The translations under genes were made by a program, and so were the position numbers. 64,000 nucleotides of DNA from Pseudomonas viridiflava (GTDB lineage Bacteria; Pseudomonadota; Gammaproteobacteria; Pseudomonadales; Pseudomonadaceae). The stretch's first letter is position 1, and each line of letters opens with the position of its first letter. Of this stretch, positions 51,103 to 59,139 are shown one piece after another. The stretch spans positions 219,911 through 283,910 of the forward strand of contig NZ_UWFA01000380.1 in NCBI RefSeq assembly GCF_900601905.1, read 5' to 3'. The notes under the pieces were generated by a model that was given only the letters and a program-made list of their open reading frames with translations, searched no databases and had not been told where the DNA came from.

Positions 51103-53313
51103 TTATTTGCGGGTCGGGCTGTAGTTGTAGCCATACGCCGCGCAGTCGTAGTCGGCGGTCGAAGCCTTGCGCAGCACGCCGTTGAAGATCGCGCCCTTGA
51201 TGACCACGCCGTTCTGGCCGAGTCGGCGCTTGCAGGCCTCGATCTCCTTCACGGTGGTCAGGCCGAAGCGCGTCACCAGCAGGCAGGTGCCTGCCTGACG
51301 CCCGACCAACGTTGCATCGGTGACCGCGAGAATCGGCGGGGTGTCGACCAGAATCAGGTCGTAGAGCGGTGAAAGCTCGGTGAGCATCTTGTTGAAGTTG
51401 TCATGCATCAACAGCTCTGACGGGTTGGGGGCCATGAAGCCGCAGGACATCATGTCCAGATTGCGCACTTCGGTATGGTTGATCACGTCGGTGCTGCTCA
51501 GACGCGCGGCCAGGGTGTCGGAAAGGCCGTGCTTGGGTTGCAGGCCGAAAATCTTGTGCAGGTAGCCTTTGCGCATGTCGGCATCGATCAGCAGCACTCG
51601 CTTGCCGGTCTGGGCGATGATCACCGCCAGGTTGCTGGACACGAATGACTTGCCGGCACCCGGCGAAGGGCTGGAAATCATCAGCACGTTATTGCGCGCT
51701 TCCAGCATGGCGAAGTGCAGGCTGGTACGCAGGCTGCGCAAGGATTCCACTGCCAGTTCAGTCGGTGCCGATACGCTGAGCAGCTTCGATTCTCTGGCTC
51801 GGCCCTGGCTGTTCTTTTCCAGCCGCTCCTGCTGGCGCGAGAAGGGCAGCGAGGCGTAGACCGGCATGCCGATGTTTTCGATGACTTCCGGATTGTCGAC
51901 GCCGCGGTAGAACGCCTGGCGGACGAACACGATGGCCACAGCCACCAGCGCGCCGAGCAGCACGGCTATCAGCAGGATGAGTTTCTTCATCGGTTTGACC
52001 GGCGCTTCAATGTTGGCGTCGGCATTGTCGATGATCCGCACGTTGCCGATACTGCCTGCCCGAAGAATGTCCTGCTCCTGGCTCTTGTTCAGCATCAGGG
52101 TGTAGGTCTGGCTGGTGACCTGCATGTCGCGGGTCAGGCGCAGCAACTCTTGCTGGGTAACAGGCAACCCCTCGATTTTTTTCAGGAGCCCCTGTTTTTG
52201 GGCTTCCAGCTGACTCATCTGGTTCATCAGCCCGCGGTAGGTCGGGTGCTCGTGGGTGTAAAGACGCTCGATTTCCACACGCTTGAGCTTGAGTTCCGAG
52301 AGCATTGAATCGAGCGTCACTACCTGATCCAGAATGCCTTTGGTTTCAATGCTCAGGTCCACTGATTTGGCGCTGGTCTGGAATTTATTCAGCGCGATTT
52401 CCGAATCTTCCAGTTGCTTGCGCACCGTGGGCAGCTGCGAGCGCAGAAACTCCAGCCGCTGGGCGGCTTCGGCCGAGCTGCGTTCAACGTTCTGGCGGAC
52501 ATACAGCCGGCTGACCTCGTTGAGCACCTTGTTGGCCTTGGCCGGGTCCGGGTCCTGGATGGACAGATAAATGATGCCCGAGTCCTTGCCGGCCTCGGTG
52601 ATCTTCAGGCGGTTCTGATAGATCAGCGCGCCGGTCAGGGTGCGCAGTTTGCTCACATTGAATTCAGTGCCGGGGCGGGCATTGAGGGTCGCGACCTGGA
52701 TTTTCGCGCCATGGCCTTCAACCGTCTGATTGATGGCACCGCTGAGCAACAGGTTGCGGTCCTTGTCATACAGTGAGAAAAACCCGGGCTTGCCCGCCAC
52801 CAGAATCAGGTTTTCGCCCAGCAGGCTTTCAGGGACTTCCAGTTGGAATACGTCGATCTTTTCGCCACCCCAGGCGTAGCTGGTCAGGCCGAACATGGGC
52901 TCGGCCAGGGCATTTTCACGCTGTGGCTCGAAGGTGCGGTTCAAGTAGGGGCCAATCACCGGGAAGTATTTAGGGCCCTGGACGATGTTCAGCTTGAGGT
53001 CTTCGACGACTTTGCCCAGTACGGCGCGGGACTTGATCAATTCGATTTCGGTGGTTGCCTGGGAGACTGACATGGGCTTGCTGGAGACTTCCGGCGTGCC
53101 TTCGATGCCGACTTTTTTCGGCTCGATCTGGATCATCGCGTTGGCCTGGTAGATCGGCGTGGACAGCACCGCGTATGCCACCCCGACTAGCGCGAAGAAC
53201 CCGACGACCACGATGATCAGGCGTTTGTGATCAAACAATGTGCGCAAGATAGTTGCCAAATCGATCCGGGAGTCCTGGTAGTAATCCAGGGAAGAACGGT
53301 TCATAGCGGTCAT
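51103..53313 (-). CDS. wzc: Wzc-type polysaccharide co-polymerase and tyrosine autokinase
   Basis: A 736-residue protein. It has a Wzz domain between two membrane helices (about residues 31-50 and 445-465) with a long periplasmic coiled-coil part, then a cytosolic BY-kinase: Walker A SPSPGAGKS at about 548-556, A' LLIDADMR at about 575, Walker B LILVDTPP at about 653. The C-terminus carries a tyrosine cluster (YDCAAYGYNY) for autophosphorylation. It works with the OPX protein in export and length control and is dephosphorylated by the Wzb-like phosphatase, whose stop adjoins its start. Confidence 0.94.
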   Translation of the reverse strand: MTAMNRSSLDYYQDSRIDLATILRTLFDHKRLIIVVVGFFALVGVAYAVLSTPIYQANAMIQIEPKKVGIEGTPEVSSKPMSVSQATTEIELIKSRAVLGKVVEDLKLNIVQGPKYFPVIGPYLNRTFEPQRENALAEPMFGLTSYAWGGEKIDVFQLEVPESLLGENLILVAGKPGFFSLYDKDRNLLLSGAINQTVEGHGAKIQVATLNARPGTEFNVSKLRTLTGALIYQNRLKITEAGKDSGIIYLSIQDPDPAKANKVLNEVSRLYVRQNVERSSAEAAQRLEFLRSQLPTVRKQLEDSEIALNKFQTSAKSVDLSIETKGILDQVVTLDSMLSELKLKRVEIERLYTHEHPTYRGLMNQMSQLEAQKQGLLKKIEGLPVTQQELLRLTRDMQVTSQTYTLMLNKSQEQDILRAGSIGNVRIIDNADANIEAPVKPMKKLILLIAVLLGALVAVAIVFVRQAFYRGVDNPEVIENIGMPVYASLPFSRQQERLEKNSQGRARESKLLSVSAPTELAVESLRSLRTSLHFAMLEARNNVLMISSPSPGAGKSFVSSNLAVIIAQTGKRVLLIDADMRKGYLHKIFGLQPKHGLSDTLAARLSSTDVINHTEVRNLDMMSCGFMAPNPSELLMHDNFNKMLTELSPLYDLILVDTPPILAVTDATLVGRQAGTCLLVTRFGLTTVKEIEACKRRLGQNGVVIKGAIFNGVLRKASTADYDCAAYGYNYSPTRK

Positions 53314-53766
53314 TTATCTTGTTTCTCCTGACTGAAGATAAGGTAGCCAGTCGTCGACGCATCTCGAGAGCTGCTCGTAGGTCTGTTCAAAGGCTAATTG
53401 TGGTTGCCGATAGGGGTCGGCTATTTCCATATGGTGTTGCCATTTGCCGATCAGAAACGTCTTGCCGCGTACTTCCGGAGCGAGCTTGAGCACGCTGTCG
53501 AGTTGAGTCTGCTCCATCAACAGAATCAGCTCCGCGCGATGCAACATGGGCCTTTCTATCTGGCGTGCGAGGTGGTGAATGCCTGGCACCCGATTGATCC
53601 GCAGCACCGCTTGCGCCGTGGGATCCATGGGATGTCCCGCCAGTGCGTGGGTGCCCGCCGAGGTGATCTGCACCTGCGCCGCGACCGAGCGCTGGCGCAG
53701 CAACGCTTCAGCCATGGGGCTGCGGCAGATGTTGCCGACGCAAATCACCAGGACGTTACTGAACAT
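53314..53766 (-). CDS. wzb: Low-molecular-weight protein-tyrosine phosphatase (Wzb-like)
   Basis: A 150-residue phosphatase with the active-site loop VCVGNICRSPMAE (CX5R, about residues 9-21) and the general acid in IADPYRQP. It removes phosphate from the Wzc tyrosine tail. It abuts wzc, and its start overlaps the end of the upstream GT2 gene by 11 bases, so the genes are translationally coupled. Confidence 0.93.
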   Translation of the reverse strand: MFSNVLVICVGNICRSPMAEALLRQRSVAAQVQITSAGTHALAGHPMDPTAQAVLRINRVPGIHHLARQIERPMLHRAELILLMEQTQLDSVLKLAPEVRGKTFLIGKWQHHMEIADPYRQPQLAFEQTYEQLSRCVDDWLPYLQSGETR

Positions 53767-54691
53767 GGCCTTTACTGGTCGTGGGCATCAGCCGTTTGCC
53801 AAGGTTGAGACTCATGTTGCGTGCCGCCATCAGCATGGCCCGCAGCTTATGGGGCGGGCCGAGCGCCGACAGCGAGAGGCAGAACACCTGCTCGATGAAG
53901 TGTTCGTACAGTTCCTGATTGCCCAGCCGATGGTAGTAGTTGGCCAGGCTGCTGTTGGTCTGCAGGCTCATGTGCAGCTTGCGTTTGTGGCTGCGCATGG
54001 AAAAGATCCCGCCCGGGTGCATGCGATAGGCAGCGGGCTTGATGTCGGCCATGAATTTGCCCTTGCCGAATGCTCCCAGCAATGACCACCAGCACAGGTC
54101 ATTGAGCGGCGCTACCGGCATCAGCAGTTCCGGCGGCAGGCTGGTCAGGACGTTGCGGAAACACACTGTCAGGGTCGAAATCGGGCGCGCCTTCTGCAAC
54201 TCCAGTGCAGTGGCATCGCCGCGCAGTCTGCCTTGCAGCTGGATGCCTTTTTCGCCTTCGCTGTCGAACGCCATGGCGTCGTGATAGGTGATCACGTAAT
54301 CCGGATGGTTTTCGAGAAAATCGACCTGGAGCTGCAGCTTGCGCGGGTCGGTCCAATAGTCGTCGGCTTCGCAGTAGGCGATGTAGCGGCCGCGGGCCTT
54401 GGCAAACAGCCCCGGAACGCAGGGGCGCCCGTGCTGATACTGATTCAGCGTTTCATAGAACGGCCTGATGATCGACGGGTAACGCCGCGTGTAATCCGCA
54501 ATGATCCTGGCCGTGCCGTCGGTGGATGCGTCATCGTTGATTAGAATCTCGAAACTGAAAGTGGTCTGTTGCGCCAGAAAGCTGTCCAGGGTCTGGGCAA
54601 TGAATGCCTCCTGGTTGTAAGCCGGGCAAACGATACTCACCAAGGGCGGGCGTGCCGTTTCGGGCATTGCAGTGTTCATGATTTCATCCAT
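53756..54691 (-). CDS. Glycosyltransferase, GT2 family
   Basis: A 311-residue GT-A enzyme. VSIVCPAYNQEAFIAQTLDS is the donor-binding start, ILINDDASTDGT is the DXD-like site, and YCEADDYWTDPRKLQLQV is typical of this branch. It adds a sugar to the repeat unit. The start is at 54691, or at 54679 (MNTAMP). It lies 3 bases after the wzx stop. Confidence 0.9.
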   Translation of the reverse strand: MDEIMNTAMPETARPPLVSIVCPAYNQEAFIAQTLDSFLAQQTTFSFEILINDDASTDGTARIIADYTRRYPSIIRPFYETLNQYQHGRPCVPGLFAKARGRYIAYCEADDYWTDPRKLQLQVDFLENHPDYVITYHDAMAFDSEGEKGIQLQGRLRGDATALELQKARPISTLTVCFRNVLTSLPPELLMPVAPLNDLCWWSLLGAFGKGKFMADIKPAAYRMHPGGIFSMRSHKRKLHMSLQTNSSLANYYHRLGNQELYEHFIEQVFCLSLSALGPPHKLRAMLMAARNMSLNLGKRLMPTTSKGHVQ

Positions 54692-54694
54692 GGC

Positions 54695-56209
54695 TCATGT
54701 ACTCGGTTTACTGAACAGAACAAAGATTTTCAGGGCCAGAGGTTTGTAGCTGGCCGCGACCACTAGCAGAGTGATCAGGCCACTCAGTGCCAGACCCAGG
54801 AAAATGCTGAGCCGATCTTCGCCAGCGATCAGCAGGAATAACGGCTCGCTGACCGCCAGCCCCAGCGCGCTCATGAGGCTGATGCGAATAATGTCGCGCA
54901 GCCATTGACCATGAATGCCGGGGGCCAGGCGCTGGTGGACAATCACCGGCCAGATGGCAAACGACACCGCGCGCAGGGAGAACCAGGCCAGGGCTGCGCC
55001 ATAAGCACCGTGATAGTGGATGGCGATGAACATCACCGGCACGGTGACCAGCGTGGAAATCACGCTGTACCAGACATGCAGGCGCATCTGGCCGTGGGCG
55101 TATTGCAGGTAAAACTGAAAAGCGCTCATGGCCATGATGGCGCTGCCCAGGGCATACCAGCCGAGGATCTGCTGGCTCCAGCGGGCCGCGTTCCAGTCGC
55201 CGGTCCAGGCATAAATCAGAAACTGGCCATGCAGGGCAATCAGCGCCGCCAGGGGGAACAGAAACGTGCAGACGAACCGGTTGGCGGCCAGGAACAGCGC
55301 ATGCATGTCCGCCTCGCGACCCTCGGCCATCAATACGGTCAGGCGTGGCAGCAGGGTCTGGGCCAGCGGGTTGCTGAGCATCATGATCCCGGTGGTGATC
55401 AGCGCTACCAGCGAGAAGTAGCCGTACTGATCCAGAGGCAACAGTTCCGAGAGCAGCACTTTGTCGATCTGGGTCAGTACGATCCACAACACGGCAGTCA
55501 GCGACATGCTTGCGGCGAAGGGCAGGATCGGTTTGACCAGCGCCCAGTTAAAGCCCGTCAGCCAGTGGGGCGTGGGCATCTGCTGCCAGGCACGAACGGC
55601 GAATATGAGGGTTTCCACCAGGCCAACCAACACCTGGAACGTGAAGAAGTCCACGGGATCCTGTGAATACTCGCTGACCAGCAACAGGCCACCGAAATAA
55701 CGCAGGGTAGCGATGACGATATTGGCAATATTCAGCCAGGCGTGTTGCTCCAGGCCCTGAATACCGCTTTTGTACAACGTCGAATACAGCCGCAGCGCAA
55801 TCACCACACCCATCAGGCTGATGCAGTGGATCAGCGTTTGCGGTTGCAGTTCGTTGGCATTGAGCCACTGAAGTGCAATCCACGGGCTGCTCAGGTAGAT
55901 CGCCACACACGACAGGACCGCCAGGGGCAGGAAGAGAAGCTCGAACGAGCGCAGTAACTGCCCAGCGTTGCGCTCGCTGGCTGGCGTGCCCTGCTGATGC
56001 GCAACCGCTCGCACCAGGCTGGGTGACATGCCAGCGTCGAGTAATTGCAGCCAGGCCTGCATCACCGCAAAGAAACCGATCAGGCCGTACGCTTCGGCAC
56101 CCAGGTGACCAAGGTAGAAAGGCAGGATCAGAATCCCCACCAGCAGCACGTAAGCCTGACCGGCATAGCTCAAGGCTGTGTTGCGGATGACGGAGCGTTT
56201 GGTGTGCAT
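54695..56209 (-). CDS. wzx: Wzx-type polysaccharide flippase
   Basis: A 504-residue protein with about 14 membrane helices of the MATE/MOP flippase type. The N-terminus (NTALSYAGQAYVLLVGILIL, then HLGAEAYGLIGFFAVMQAWL and LDAGMSPSLVRAVA) is typical of Wzx/RfbX. It moves the lipid-linked repeat unit to the periplasmic face. The start at 56209 (MHTKRS) is chosen over a frame extending to 56254. A Wzy polymerase, its usual partner, is absent from the cluster. Confidence 0.9.
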   Translation of the reverse strand: MHTKRSVIRNTALSYAGQAYVLLVGILILPFYLGHLGAEAYGLIGFFAVMQAWLQLLDAGMSPSLVRAVAHQQGTPASERNAGQLLRSFELLFLPLAVLSCVAIYLSSPWIALQWLNANELQPQTLIHCISLMGVVIALRLYSTLYKSGIQGLEQHAWLNIANIVIATLRYFGGLLLVSEYSQDPVDFFTFQVLVGLVETLIFAVRAWQQMPTPHWLTGFNWALVKPILPFAASMSLTAVLWIVLTQIDKVLLSELLPLDQYGYFSLVALITTGIMMLSNPLAQTLLPRLTVLMAEGREADMHALFLAANRFVCTFLFPLAALIALHGQFLIYAWTGDWNAARWSQQILGWYALGSAIMAMSAFQFYLQYAHGQMRLHVWYSVISTLVTVPVMFIAIHYHGAYGAALAWFSLRAVSFAIWPVIVHQRLAPGIHGQWLRDIIRISLMSALGLAVSEPLFLLIAGEDRLSIFLGLALSGLITLLVVAASYKPLALKIFVLFSKPST

Positions 56210-56213
56210 GGTC

Positions 56214-57335
56214 TTAAACTGCCTGAGCGACGGCTGAGCTGACGTAATGCACATCGCTGACGCTGCATTCTTCGATCAGGGTATTGATGACTTTGTCCTG
56301 GTCGTGACGCTGCAGGCCAGGATAAATCGGCAGGCACAGCACACGTTCGCTCAGTGACCGGGACTGGGTCTGCGCCACTTGCGGCTGCAGATACTCGAGG
56401 GTGTCCAGCGAGGGGTAGAAATAGCGGCGCGGGTTGATATCCCGATGATTCAAGGCGGCCCGCGCACGAAGCAATTGTTGCTCGTCCCGCAGGGCAATCG
56501 GGTAATAGCTGTGATTGAGCTGGCTGTCCGGCTCTGCCTGTTGCAGGTCGAGATAGTTTTCCAGCCGCGAGGTGTAGCGGTAGGCAATTTCAGCGCGCTC
56601 TTCGAGGATGTTCTCGATGTCGTCGAGAATGCACAGGCCCATGGCTGCGGAAAATTCGTTGAGCTTGGCGTTAATCCCGATGCCGTCGATTTTGTCGATG
56701 TCGGCAATGCCGAAGTTGCACAGCAGAAAGGCGCGCTTGGCGATCTCCTCGTCATTGGTGATGATCGCGCCGCCTTCAATGGTGTGAAACAGCTTGGTGG
56801 CGTGAAAACTCAGGGTGCTGACGTCACCCCAGTTGAGCACTGACTGGCCCGCATGGCGTACGGCGAATGCATGGGCGCCGTCGTAGACCACCTTGAGCTT
56901 GTGCTGCAGCGCTATCTGCTCGATGCGCTCGACCGCACAAGGATTACCGAACACGTGAGTGCCGACGATGGCCGTGGTGTCTGCCTGGATGGAGCGCTCG
57001 ATGTGTTCCGGCGCAATATTCCAGGTGTTTGGGTCGATGTCGGCAAACAGCGGACGAATGCCTTCCCATTGCAGAGTGCTGCTGGTGGCGACAAAGCTGA
57101 ACGGCGTGGTCACCGCGCTGCCGCTCAGGTTCAGTGCGCGATAAGCGACCTGCAACGCCAGAGTGCCGTTATTGGTCAGGATGATGTGTTTGACGCCCAG
57201 ATAATCCTTGAGGCGCTCTTCGAGTTCAGTCACCAGCGGCCCGTGATTGGTCAGCCAGCCGCGAGCGTAAATACCCTCGACATATTTTTTGAACCTGTCG
57301 ATATCACCCAGGTAGGATTTGGTTACGTTGATCAT
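56214..57335 (-). CDS. DegT/DnrJ/EryC1/StrS-family sugar aminotransferase
   Basis: A 373-residue PLP-dependent enzyme. The Schiff-base lysine lies in SFHATKLFHTIEGG, the pocket motif FSFVATSSTLQWEGIRPLFA precedes it, and GINAKLNEFSAAMGL follows, all typical of nucleotide-sugar 3- or 4-aminotransferases. It should make an amino sugar for the repeat unit. The start is at 57335 (MINVTK) because GGAGG stands 6 bases before it; an ATG at 57347 would place that site inside the gene. It lies 56 bases downstream of the oxygenase gene. Confidence 0.9.
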   Translation of the reverse strand: MINVTKSYLGDIDRFKKYVEGIYARGWLTNHGPLVTELEERLKDYLGVKHIILTNNGTLALQVAYRALNLSGSAVTTPFSFVATSSTLQWEGIRPLFADIDPNTWNIAPEHIERSIQADTTAIVGTHVFGNPCAVERIEQIALQHKLKVVYDGAHAFAVRHAGQSVLNWGDVSTLSFHATKLFHTIEGGAIITNDEEIAKRAFLLCNFGIADIDKIDGIGINAKLNEFSAAMGLCILDDIENILEERAEIAYRYTSRLENYLDLQQAEPDSQLNHSYYPIALRDEQQLLRARAALNHRDINPRRYFYPSLDTLEYLQPQVAQTQSRSLSERVLCLPIYPGLQRHDQDKVINTLIEECSVSDVHYVSSAVAQAV

Positions 57336-57390
57336 CGAAGCCTCCATGTTTGACGCTGAACGCGGTGCACTGGGTTGAACTGTCGGGGGG

Positions 57391-58176
57391 TTACAGCGCT
57401 GTGGGTTGGGTGGGCCCTGGCCCGGCCTTGCGGCTGGCCAGTCGCGCCCGGCGCTGGTTCAAGCGCAGGATCAGGCGTGTGCTCAGGCTGCCCGCATGCG
57501 GGTCGCCGAAATGAAAGATTGCCGTGGCCCGCATGACACCGGGGCTGCATGCCTGGTTGGCATGCAAGGTGCGGTAGCCCCAGAACAGGTAGATATCGCC
57601 CGGAACCAACGGCAGCGTCCGGGGCTTGAGCCAGCCGCGGTTGATGCCCATGACCAGAAGTTTGCGAGCGAGGCGGTTCTGCACAAGGGCTTTTTGCACG
57701 ACATTGACCAGCACGTTGCGATGCGCCTTGCGCAAGTTCGGGAACAGCATCAGGTCGCCGCGTTGTTCGGCTTCACTGGGGATGAAAATCGGCACCAGCA
57801 CCGTTACCAGGCTGGCATCGAAGTGGAAACTGTTGGACTCACGCTGGCCCTGGTTGCCCTGAACACAGCGCAACACCGGGAAAATCTGCTGGCTGGCCGG
57901 ATCAGCTTCGAAGCCATGGTGATAAAGCCGGGCGAGCAGTGTCTTGAAATCCGGGTCGGCCCAGATGCTCGCCAGTGGGCAGTCGGCGAGTGATTGTTCG
58001 CCGTGATGGGCAAAGTATTCACCTCGATGCAGTTGCGCCTGACCCTGGGTGTAGTCGCGCAGCTGCTGCAATTCAGCGGCGCTTAGGGCATCACGCATCC
58101 GGGTAAACCCCGACGCATCAATGTCGTCAGCCATGTGCCTGATCTGCTGGGGTGGCATGTTGAATGAGACTGGCAT
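57391..58176 (-). CDS. Phytanoyl-CoA dioxygenase-like 2-oxoglutarate/Fe(II) oxygenase
   Basis: A 261-residue PhyH-like oxygenase. The iron ligands are visible: the HxD pair in SNSFHFDASL and a distal histidine in GYRTLHANQAC, with an arginine (MRATAIFHF) placed to bind 2-oxoglutarate. Members hydroxylate lipids, amino acids or small metabolites; in this place the substrate may be a sugar, an acyl group or a lipid intermediate (inference). It is the first gene of the operon. AAGGATG stands 7 bases before the ATG at 58176. Confidence 0.8.
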   Translation of the reverse strand: MPVSFNMPPQQIRHMADDIDASGFTRMRDALSAAELQQLRDYTQGQAQLHRGEYFAHHGEQSLADCPLASIWADPDFKTLLARLYHHGFEADPASQQIFPVLRCVQGNQGQRESNSFHFDASLVTVLVPIFIPSEAEQRGDLMLFPNLRKAHRNVLVNVVQKALVQNRLARKLLVMGINRGWLKPRTLPLVPGDIYLFWGYRTLHANQACSPGVMRATAIFHFGDPHAGSLSTRLILRLNQRRARLASRKAGPGPTQPTAL

Positions 58177-58260
58177 CGATACACATCCTTGATGTCGGTG
58201 AGGCCAAACGCCAGATAAGGCGCCGGGCCCTGGATCCATGGACTCATCACGCTAAAAACC

Positions 58261-58271
58261 ACGCTACCGCC
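58261..58271 (-). promoter_or_regulatory. ops element 2 (RfaH recruitment site)
   Basis: On the minus strand: GGCGGTAGCGTGGTTTTTAG, starting at 58271. This matches the E. coli ops sequence GGCGGTAGCGTG followed by a T-rich stretch. It lies about 85-95 bases before the first gene of the operon. Confidence 0.78.
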
Positions 58272-58362
58272 CGAATCGGCAGATCCAGATGCGCAGACAA
58301 TGTGCAGTAAACGATCAACCGTTGGAGTAAACAGCCGTGCAGCGGACTGAATGGCAGACAAA

Positions 58363-58371
58363 GCTACCGCC
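58363..58371 (-). promoter_or_regulatory. ops element 1
   Basis: On the minus strand: GGCGGTAGCTTTG, starting at 58371, exactly 100 bp upstream of ops element 2. It shares the GGCGGTAGC core but not the following GTG. Confidence 0.6.
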
Positions 58372-58546
58372 ACACCGAGCACACTCAGTAATCTTTCGGT
58401 TTGTAATGATCAAAAGACGTTCATCGGCGCAAACAGCGCACCGTACAGGTAAGTAACGTCTGGGCAGAACAAGGGGTGTTGGCTTAACAATTCCAGCGCA
58501 TTGCTCTATGGCAGTGCTGCACAGGCTTGGAAGTGTTCGACACGCC

Positions 58547-58577
58547 TATATATCGTTGTGGGCGAGGTTTCTGTCAA
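58547..58577 (-). promoter_or_regulatory. Candidate sigma-70 promoter of the exopolysaccharide operon
   Basis: On the minus strand: TTGACA at 58577-58572 and TATATA at 58552-58547, with a 19-base spacer. It would give a leader of about 360 bases that contains both ops elements. The spacer is longer than optimal, so the call is tentative. Confidence 0.45.
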
Positions 58578-59139
58578 ATTATTTCGTCAAGTTTCTGTTA
58601 AATTTTTGATAAGTGGTTTTTGTTTTGTGCTAAGTCATTGATATTGTTATCAGTCAAAAAAACATCACGCGCACCGCTTCGGTGCGGCGACGGTTTTTGG
58701 GCGGTTTTACATCCAACCTGAATCGGCCTGATCCACGCCCGGAGTCGTTTTTTTAACGTCAGAAGTTGGTCGCGCGTCGTGAGCAACTAGTTGCAGTTTT
58801 AAAAGCAGTGCAGTGCTTTTTAATACTGCGGTCATTAGTTCGTCATTAGTTTCTGAATGAAGGCCATGGGCAAAAGCCATGGCTTTGGAAAAGAAGCTGA
58901 ACGCTACTTTGTTTGCGCCTGTGTTGGTTGCAGGTTCGCCATAGAGGCGGTTGCCGTGATCAGAGAGGTATCATCTTATATTTCTTCCTGGAATATATAA
59001 ATAATAATTAATAATTTTTTGATCTATGTAGTTTCGTGCATGATGCGTTCCATGGCTTCACTATTCATGTCGCAGCAATCGCGACTCGTATTACGCAAAC
59101 AGCCCGGCAGACCGTGCTGTGCATTTCGGGGTGACGTTA
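58578..59139. other. Intergenic stretch upstream of the operon and the desulfurase gene
   Basis: No gene recognised. A short GC-rich hairpin (CGCACCG/CGGTGCG, 58670-58686) is followed by GGCGACGGTTTTT, which could act as a terminator on the plus strand. The part 58975-59030 is very AT-rich (ATATATAAATAATAATTAAT) and may hold the promoter of the gene at 59140. Confidence 0.5.
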
